Assembly (NCBI RefSeq): GCF_000614975.1
Contig: NZ_BALM01000025.1
Location: 1 to 64,000 of the forward strand
Length of the DNA: 64,000 bases
Direction of reading: 5' to 3'
Source of the DNA: Shewanella marina JCM 15074
Lineage (GTDB): Bacteria; Pseudomonadota; Gammaproteobacteria; Enterobacterales; Shewanellaceae
In this document: positions 57,888-64,000 of the stretch, piece by piece
Layout of the letters: each line of letters starts with the position of its first letter
Position numbering within the stretch: position 1 is the first letter of the stretch
Made by a program: the position numbers and the translations under genes
Notes under the pieces: model-generated
Database searches by the model: none
What the model was told of the DNA's origin: nothing
What the model saw: the letters and a program-made list of their open reading frames with translations, nothing else

Positions 57888-58059
57888 ATCACGCCTCTTG
57901 TTTGTAACATTTGTTTTACAATTAGAGGCTACGCGTAATAATAAATAAAGTAAAGGCAGTTACTAAACCTTTAGGTTGGTTTTACCTGTCTGAATAGTTA
58001 GATGGAATACATTAATCACAGGTATACTTAGCCTTAATTCTTTAAATAAGTGACCAATT

Positions 58060-58554
58060 ATGATTATTTTTACAACGAACTTTGGCGATATCCAAATTGA
58101 ATTGGATATGGAAAATACGCCAGTAACTGCTAAAAACTTTTTAAAGTACTGCCAAGATGGCTTCTTTGAAGGTACGGTTTTCCATCGTGTGATTAAAGGC
58201 TTTATGATCCAAGGTGGTGGTATGACTGCTGATATGCATGAAAAGCCAACTCGTGATCCCATTACCAATGAAGCTAACCGTGGTGGCAGCAATGTGATTG
58301 GAACGATTGCGATGGCTCGTACCGATGCGCCACATTCTGCAACCGGTCAGTTCTTTATCAATACCGCCAACAATAGCTTTTTAGACCACACAGCTAAATC
58401 TAACAACGGTTGGGGTTATGCTGTATTTGGCCAAGTGACAGCGGGTATGGATGTGGTTAAGCAGATTGAAAAAGTGAAAACCACTTTTAGAGCGGGTCAC
58501 GATGACGTGCCAGTTGAGCCTATCGTTATTGAAAAAGTAACAATTGTAGAATAA
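58060..58554 (+). CDS. ppiB: Peptidyl-prolyl cis-trans isomerase B (cyclophilin)
   Basis: The 164-residue cytosolic cyclophilin has [24 protein letters not shown], the active-site segment [14 protein letters not shown], and ATGQFFIN with [12 protein letters not shown]. It catalyses proline isomerisation. It is monocistronic with a good terminator. Confidence 0.95.
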   Translation: MIIFTTNFGDIQIELDMENTPVTAKNFLKYCQDGFFEGTVFHRVIKGFMIQGGGMTADMHEKPTRDPITNEANRGGSNVIGTIAMARTDAPHSATGQFFINTANNSFLDHTAKSNNGWGYAVFGQVTAGMDVVKQIEKVKTTFRAGHDDVPVEPIVIEKVTIVE

Positions 58555-58573
58555 CCTCTGTTATTTTTATCTT

Positions 58574-58598
58574 AAAAAGCGCTTTAGGCGCTTTTTTT
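58574..58598 (+). terminator. Terminator of ppiB
   Basis: The stem AAAAAGCGC/GCGCTTTTT has a five-base loop, followed by T residues. Confidence 0.88.
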
Positions 58599-58730
58599 GT
58601 AGCTGTTGTTCATTGATACAAATTTTTTCAATCTATGACGTGTCACAGGGTGAAACGGACAAATGTCCTGTTCGCTACTGCCGTTGCTCAATAAGATATT
58701 GCCAAATTATGCTGGATATAAGGAATTCAG

Positions 58731-59456
58731 ATGGATTTTCTTGCTTGGTTCGATATCAATAATACGCTGGTTAATATTCCGATTGGCGGCGGTTACGCTA
58801 TGTCGTGGATTGAGGCCATTGGTACCTGCTTTGGTTTGCTTTGTATCTGGTTTGCCAGTAAAGAAAAAACCATTAACTTCTTATTTGGTTTAATCAACGT
58901 TACTTTATTTGCCATTATCTTCTTCCAAATTCAGCTATACAGCTTATTGCTGCTGCAACTATTCTTCTTCTGTGCCAATGTTTACGGTTGGTATACATGG
59001 ACCAAGCCAAGAGACGGCGTTGATGACGCATTAGAAGTGCGTTGGTTAAGTAAGCAGAAATTAATGCTGACTGCCGCTGTTAGCGTAGTGGGTATTGGCT
59101 TATTAACTGTCTATATCGATCCGGTATTTTTTGCATTAGCGAACTTATCTGTCGATATTTTGAATCTCTTTGGTGCTGGATTAGCTGCGCCTGTATTACA
59201 GCCTGATGCATTCCCATTTTGGGATGCAACGATGACAGTGTTATCGGTTATTGCTCAAATTCTGATGATCCGTAAGTATGTTGAAAACTGGATGATGTGG
59301 GTGGTGATTAATATTATCAGTATCGGTATTTACGCGGCGCAGGGCGTATATGCCATGTCGATTCAGTATCTTATCTTACTGTTTATTGCAGCCAATGGTG
59401 CTTATGGTTGGATGCTGACAGCAAAGAAAAACCAACAAGCTAAGGCGGCCGTATGA
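58731..59456 (+). CDS. pnuC: Nicotinamide riboside transporter PnuC
   Basis: The 241-residue protein has seven membrane helices and the PnuC motifs NVYGWYTWTKP and, near the C terminus, WVVINIISIGIYAAQGVYAMSIQYLILLFIAANGAYGWM. It imports nicotinamide riboside for NAD salvage. AGGA lies six bases before the ATG. It overlaps the nucleoside phosphorylase gene by four bases (ATGA), supporting a salvage operon. A short palindrome, GGACAAATGTCC, lies upstream at 58657-58668. Confidence 0.92.
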   Translation: MDFLAWFDINNTLVNIPIGGGYAMSWIEAIGTCFGLLCIWFASKEKTINFLFGLINVTLFAIIFFQIQLYSLLLLQLFFFCANVYGWYTWTKPRDGVDDALEVRWLSKQKLMLTAAVSVVGIGLLTVYIDPVFFALANLSVDILNLFGAGLAAPVLQPDAFPFWDATMTVLSVIAQILMIRKYVENWMMWVVINIISIGIYAAQGVYAMSIQYLILLFIAANGAYGWMLTAKKNQQAKAAV

Positions 59457-60183
59457 GCAAGCAACCGCATTTACTCATTAGTCCCGGCCAAATTGCCACT
59501 AAAGTATTGATTTGTGGTGAACCGGATCGGGTTAATCGTATTGCTGAGCAATGGTTAGATAATATTGAGCTGGTGGCTGAAAACCGCGAGTACCGTATTA
59601 TCAACGGAACTTACCAAGGTCAAGCCGTCACGATATGCAGCACAGGAATTGGCGCGCTTCAACCATCATTGCCATCGAAGAACTCAATAATTGTGGCGTT
59701 AAAAGCATTATTCGAGTGGGCTCTGCTGGCGCGTTACAAGCCAATATCGGCATGGGCGAGTTAATTATTGCCGAGGGTGCTGTGCGCGATGAGGGCGGTT
59801 CTAAAAGTTATATTGCCAGCGAGTTTCCAGCCATTAGCGATCACCGTTTAGTGGCGGCGTTACAGACGTTTTTAAGCGACCAGAATATTGATTTTCATTT
59901 AGGTATTGTGCGTTCGCACGACAGTTTTTACCGTGATGATGAAGAGGCTATTTGCCATTACTGGAGTCAACGCGGCGTATTGGGCGCAGATATGGAGACG
60001 TCAGCATTATTAACTGTTGGACGATTACGTCAATTACAGGTCGCTTCGATTTTAAATAATGTGGTGTTATACCAACAAGATGTACAGGCTGGTATTAATA
60101 GTTATGTGGATGCGGAAGCAATAACCATGCAGGGTGAGCGTCATGCCGCCCAAGCCGCATTAGTTGCATTAACGCAGTCGTAA
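59453..60183 (+). pseudogene. Uridine phosphorylase-like nucleoside phosphorylase, frameshifted
   Basis: The rejoined product is about 243 residues of the PNP/UDP family. It starts with HLLISPGQIATKVLICGEPDRVNRIA, and IICSTGIG-like sequence precedes the break. After it come STIIAIEELNNCGVKSIIRVGSAGALQ and GVLGADMETSALLTVGRL. One lost base near 59656 (probably a C of a Pro codon) breaks it. It cleaves nucleosides with phosphate. Coupling to pnuC suggests it acts on imported nicotinamide riboside or related nucleosides. Confidence 0.85.
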
Positions 60184-60210
60184 TAGCCGTATTATGGTAA
60201 TAATGAGCAA

Positions 60211-60237
60211 TGGCTAACCTTAGGTTAGCCATTTTTT
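60211..60237 (+). terminator. Terminator of the pnuC operon
   Basis: The stem TGGCTAACC/GGTTAGCCA has a TTA loop region and a following T run. Confidence 0.88.
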
Positions 60238-60297
60238 GGCGACTTTTACCTATAATCGGGGTATCTTGCGTTCATCTAGGCCGATAGAAAGCAAATT

Positions 60298-60978
60298 ATG
60301 AAGCTCACTCCGTATCCCTCTAGCCGTTTTTCTGATTGGCTTAGCAGCAATTATACTGACTTTCGTCAAGCACTATATCAATGTCAAATCAGCACCTTAC
60401 GATTACAAGCAAATGATTTTATTTTACGCCAAGGGCAGGTCGTTGATCAGTTAATGGTGGTGCCTGTTGGCTGTATTTCCATGAATATTAGTGCTGTAAA
60501 TGGACGCCGTTTTCAACTCGGTGAAGTGAATTGTGATTACAGTTTATTTGGTGAAATAGAGTTTTTTACCAAGACCCCTTGCCAATGGTCAGTCATTGCG
60601 GATGAACGCCTTGATATTGATGTATTGTGTGTTAAAAAGATTGAAAAAATGCTCAGCGAGCAACCTCAATATGCGATCTATTTTGCTTCTGCGTTAGCGC
60701 AAGATTATTACGATTCATTAGATATTTACACCCACCGACTACTACATCCTATCACTTATAATATTGCTTATGATCTGTTGCAACATGGTGATTCATTAGC
60801 ATTATTGGGACGCTTTTCTCAGGTCAATAAAGAAGCTGAACGGTTTGGCACCTCTAGCCGAGTCTATCGCCGCGCAGTCAAAACCTTAGTTGAGGCCGGC
60901 CTTGTCGAAAAGGTCGATAGTCAGTTACGAATTATTGACCGCGCGGGCTTACAGCAATTTATTGAAGGGTTAGATTAA
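60298..60978 (+). CDS. Crp/Fnr-family transcriptional regulator
   Basis: The 226-residue protein has a cNMP-binding-like N domain (DFILRQGQVVDQLMVVPVGCISMNI, YSLFGEIEFFT) and a C-terminal winged helix (EAERFGTSSRVYRRAVKTLVEAGLVEK). It lacks the N-terminal FNR iron-sulfur cysteine pattern and the complete CRP cAMP site, so the ligand is unknown. It converges on cfa with a four-base overlap. Confidence 0.83.
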   Translation: MKLTPYPSSRFSDWLSSNYTDFRQALYQCQISTLRLQANDFILRQGQVVDQLMVVPVGCISMNISAVNGRRFQLGEVNCDYSLFGEIEFFTKTPCQWSVIADERLDIDVLCVKKIEKMLSEQPQYAIYFASALAQDYYDSLDIYTHRLLHPITYNIAYDLLQHGDSLALLGRFSQVNKEAERFGTSSRVYRRAVKTLVEAGLVEKVDSQLRIIDRAGLQQFIEGLD

Positions 60979-62099
60979 TAGGCTCTAACACTTTCGGGAT
61001 GTTGATAACCTATTTTAGTGAGCGCCAGTTGCCAAAGATTTAGCTCTCTTGCGCGAAAGGCTGCTGCGCAGCTTAATAAATAGTATTGCCACATTCGATG
61101 AAAGGTTTCATCGTAATTATCTGATAGTTGTGGCCAAGCTTGTTCAAAGCGTTGATACCAAGCCATTAAGGTTTTATCGTAATCAGGGCCAAAATTGTGT
61201 AAGTCTTCTACATTAAAACGCTTTTCTGTTGCATGACCGAGTTGGCTGATAGAGGGAATAACGCCATTAGGGAAAATGTATTTTTTAATCCAAGGATCAC
61301 AGCTATCAGTTGATACCACACCACCAATGGTATGCAGTAAGAATATGCCATGATCACTTAAGAAGCGTTCTGCACAATTAAAATACTCTTCATAATTCTC
61401 GGGGCCTACATGTTCTAACATGCCAATGGAGACAACATGATCATAGGGCTGTTCTGGCTCAAATTCGCGGTAGTCTTTTAAAATAAATCGTACGGGGAGA
61501 TGTTGGCAGCGCTGTTGTCCTAATTTTGTCTGCTCGGCTGATAGGGTTAAGCCATCGCATATGACTCCGTAATGTTCTGCGGCGTAGCGCATAAATGAGC
61601 CCCAACCACAACCAATATCAAGTACCCGCTGGCCAGGTTGTAGATCAAGCTTACGGCAGATTAACTCTAATTTGTGGTCTTGTGATTCATTTAAATCATG
61701 AGCTTCACGCCAGTAACCACAGGTATATGCCATATTTTTATCTAGCATCTGTTCAAATAGATCATTACCTGTATCGTAATGGTATGAAACATCTTGTTTA
61801 GCGCGGCTAATACTTTGTGGATTAAATAAACTCTTTATTTTGGCTGCACCCAGTTTGATTTTAGTGAGGCCTGATATTTTTTTATCGATTTGAGCTCTTA
61901 GTAATTTATCCAGCATGACATCCATTTGTTGGCAACTCCACATACCATCCATATATGCTTCGCCAAAACCCAATGAGCCATGCTTTAAGACTTTATCAAA
62001 TAAGGCTTCATTGTGAATTTGTAGGTCCCAAGGGCGGGTACCATTGATGGTAATATCTGCTTCATTTAGCAAGTTTTGAAATAGTTCAAAATTTGACAT
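60975..62099 (-). CDS. cfa: Cyclopropane-fatty-acyl-phospholipid synthase
   Basis: The product adds a methylene bridge from S-adenosylmethionine to unsaturated membrane lipids. It has the SAM-binding motif VLDIGCGWGSF, the N-terminal GSLGFGEAYMDGMWSC and the conserved SIGMLEHVGPENY. A TTG at 62126 also opens the frame, but ATG 62099 gives a more usual start. It is about 374 residues long, near E. coli Cfa (382). It is monocistronic. Confidence 0.94.
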   Translation of the reverse strand: MSNFELFQNLLNEADITINGTRPWDLQIHNEALFDKVLKHGSLGFGEAYMDGMWSCQQMDVMLDKLLRAQIDKKISGLTKIKLGAAKIKSLFNPQSISRAKQDVSYHYDTGNDLFEQMLDKNMAYTCGYWREAHDLNESQDHKLELICRKLDLQPGQRVLDIGCGWGSFMRYAAEHYGVICDGLTLSAEQTKLGQQRCQHLPVRFILKDYREFEPEQPYDHVVSIGMLEHVGPENYEEYFNCAERFLSDHGIFLLHTIGGVVSTDSCDPWIKKYIFPNGVIPSISQLGHATEKRFNVEDLHNFGPDYDKTLMAWYQRFEQAWPQLSDNYDETFHRMWQYYLLSCAAAFRARELNLWQLALTKIGYQHPESVRAY

Positions 62100-62284
62100 A
62101 TGCAATGCGTCCTTATGTGAATGCAAATTTCCAAAAAGTGAACTGCGGATTGTTATTTTTAAAGCGGCTGCAAACTGTGAACTATATCACGCATTAATTT
62201 TAGTTAAGTGAAATATAATTTTTATCAAAATATTGTTATTTTTACTTTATTATCAAATAATTAAATTATTTTTCATAAAGTAAG

Positions 62285-62309
62285 TTAAGGCTGTTTATAA
62301 CAGCCTTAA
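62285..62309 (-). terminator. Terminator of the hypothetical gene at 62326
   Basis: A perfect 11-bp stem, TTAAGGCTGTT/AACAGCCTTAA, has a three-base loop. It lies 17 bases beyond the minus-strand stop. Confidence 0.75.
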
Positions 62310-62325
62310 TGATCAATAAATAAGA

Positions 62326-62691
62326 TTAACCCCGTAGGCGTCTGAAGTTAAATGTCGATGAACTGTGCTGGCATTGTTTGATATAAATACAGCCAATATG
62401 ACCGATTTCTGCTTGTAAGATATCAATGACATAGTCGATGGCAAGGGCATCAAGCTGTGGCTGTGCTTGCTTATCTGCATTGGCACTATGACGTGGGTAA
62501 CTTAGTTGGTAATCGCCAGTTATTAGGGCGTAATATTCAATAATCTCTTTTAAATTTTGGTTGTTAACTAGCCATAAAGGCACGGCTTCTAATTGCCAAG
62601 CATCGCGATGAATGCCGACATCTTCAAAGATAATATTGACGTAAGGCTCGGTCGCTTCGTTACCCGCACTATAATATTCATTCAAAATCAT
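62326..62691 (-). CDS. Conserved hypothetical cytosolic protein
   Basis: The 121-residue protein has no signal or membrane segment. Landmarks are EYYSAGNEATEPYVNIIFEDVG and a C-terminal Cys pair (GCIYIKQC). I do not recognise a family. It is monocistronic. Confidence 0.6.
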   Translation of the reverse strand: MILNEYYSAGNEATEPYVNIIFEDVGIHRDAWQLEAVPLWLVNNQNLKEIIEYYALITGDYQLSYPRHSANADKQAQPQLDALAIDYVIDILQAEIGHIGCIYIKQCQHSSSTFNFRRLRG

Positions 62692-62893
62692 ATGGATTAT
62701 CTCTGCTTGATTGAGTTAATTTATCATATGCTGATGAGGGCTGATTAACGTGATATTTATCATGAAATCTTGATGAAATATTAAACATTAACCTTGAGGT
62801 GGTTGTTTAATTATTGCTCGCTTTATGTCATTGATACTGCTAGCTTTGAACTTCTATTCGATAATAACAAGAACGTTAGCGGGAGGAAGCTCA

Positions 62894-63521
62894 ATGGCAA
62901 CCACAGAAAATGAAACGAATAGCAATATAGATAATCAAATTACAACTGACACTTCCGATACCCTACATAATAAGCAAGGCATTCCATTTTTTCATGTTTC
63001 GATTAATAAACTCATTATTATGTCTGTGGTCACTATGGGTTTATATACCCTGTATTGGTTTTATAAACAGTGGAAAGAGATAAAAATATATTATCAGTTA
63101 GATATTTGGCCAATCCCACGAGCAATATTTGCACTCTTTTTTACTCATTCATTATTTCGTTATATTGATGGTTATTTAGATGAAAATCAGCGTGAATATA
63201 AATGGCAAGGATCGTCAAGTGCAACGCTTTATGTGTGGATTATTATTATTGAGCTTTTTCACCAATTATTTTTCAGAAAATTTTGAAATGCCTTTATTTT
63301 GGATTATTACATTAATGGCGATTTCATTATTGCTCAATCTGCTTGCTATTATTCCCATTGTAAGAGCGCAAAAAGTGATTAACTTTATCCTATTACCTTT
63401 CGGTGCATTAAATAATAATCAAATTACTGGTGCTAATATATTTTGGTTGTTGATTGGTGTGTTGTCATGGGGCTTAATTGCTATGTCATTCTTCCATATA
63501 CACAGTATATATGGCACTTAG
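62894..63521 (+). pseudogene. Multi-span membrane protein (DUF4234-like), frameshifted
   Basis: The ATG at 62894 has GGGAGGA before it. The N-terminal frame reads FFHVSINKLIIMSVVTMGLYTLYWFYKQWK, a segment seen in DUF4234-like proteins. The frame changes near 63250; the second frame continues SFFTNYFSENFEMPLFWIITLMAI. Rejoining needs one inserted base removed or two lost bases restored. Predicted helices span both halves. Function is unknown. Confidence 0.65.
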
Positions 63522-63684
63522 TGAGTGTGAGTTTGTATATTGCTATTTGCTTATGTATGGAACTGCTTCCGGTTAACTTAGGTATAAATTGATTTTATTG
63601 ACTAACATTAAGGTTAATGATGTTAGGTAAATCTCGATGAGACTCGGTTAGCCTAACTAAGTGATACCAATAGCGAGGTTCACA

Positions 63685-64000
63685 ATGGCAATTGAGCATC
63701 ATGTGATGTTTGATATAGATGGCACCTTAATTTATACCTACCAAACAGATTTAACCTGTTTTGCAGCCGCACTCGAAACCGTGTTGGGAATTAATCTGAT
63801 TGATATAGAACATTGGCAGCAGGCACCGCATATTACTGGTTCTGGCATTATTGATTTTTATATCGAGCAACTTGGATTAACAGCCCAACGCAAGCACCTT
63901 CAATTACAAATTAAGCGGCAATTTATTTGTCATGTGAAATATCACTTACAGCATAACGCGGTACAGGCAGTGCCTGGTGGGCTCGGTTTTATTAATTATT
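63685..64000 (+). CDS. HAD-family phosphatase, truncated by the window edge
   Basis: The first 105 residues begin MAIEHHVMFDIDGTLIYT, with the HAD motif I nucleophile in DIDGTL. VQAVPGGLGFI at the end is the approach to motif II. GAGG precedes the ATG. The rest of the gene lies outside the window. The substrate is unknown. Confidence 0.85.
   Translation, partial: MAIEHHVMFDIDGTLIYTYQTDLTCFAAALETVLGINLIDIEHWQQAPHITGSGIIDFYIEQLGLTAQRKHLQLQIKRQFICHVKYHLQHNAVQAVPGGLGFINY

Overview
The window looks like chromosome from a marine or psychrotolerant gammaproteobacterium, most likely Shewanella or a close relative. I infer this from the AT-rich composition, the cutA-dsbD / fxsA / groES-groEL neighbourhood, a secreted chitin-active LPMO, an anaerobic selenocysteine formate dehydrogenase locus, CRP- and FNR-like boxes, and many small gammaproteobacterial families. 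No database search was possible; family calls come from motifs I can read and from recalled family sequences.

Layout. 0.4-7.8 kb: an HAAAP amino-acid permease, a large iron-sulfur flavoprotein, a small exported protein, a duplicated-motif 81-residue protein, an ArsR regulator divergent from a frameshifted ArsP-like permease with two matching operator-like sites, and a GST. 7.9-15.6 kb: a 1700-residue Ig-repeat lipoprotein, a ProX-type tRNA editing protein, and a DUF2975/XRE pair. 16-19 kb: a pyruvoyl-type histidine decarboxylase with an upstream CRP site, and an AA10 LPMO with an FNR-type box. 19.6-29.5 kb: a near-complete selenocysteine locus, with fdhG (in-frame UGA and SECIS hairpin), fdhB, fdhC, fdhE, selA, selB, fdhD and selC. 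30-39 kb: housekeeping genes (CPA2 antiporter, dsbD, cutA, fxsA, MATE, groESL with a sigma-32 promoter). 39.3-44.8 kb: an accessory island. 45-64 kb: metabolic and membrane genes (GFA-like protein, carotenoid oxygenase, LytTR regulator, class 1A dihydroorotate dehydrogenase, EAL protein, M23 peptidase, MFS, TauE, nupC, ppiB, pnuC, nucleoside phosphorylase, Crp/Fnr regulator, cfa, and a HAD phosphatase cut by the window edge).

The most interesting locus is the island. A broken serine recombinase lies at its left edge and a RAYT-type HUH transposase at its right edge. Between them are three translationally coupled genes: a UvrD-like SF1 helicase, a DarT-type (DUF4433) ADP-ribosyltransferase, and a 554-residue ADP-ribosylglycohydrolase with a long C-terminal extension. 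This reads as a toxin/antitoxin or phage-defence module. It resembles DarTG, but an ARH-fold hydrolase replaces the DarG macrodomain and a helicase is added.

A second pattern concerns data quality. Eight otherwise intact genes are each split by one small frameshift, and seven of these fit loss of exactly one base. This suggests residual assembly indels rather than eight independent pseudogenes. Other items to follow up are a pseudoknot-capable leader before nupC, the stand-alone histidine decarboxylase, and the paired ArsR operator-like repeats.
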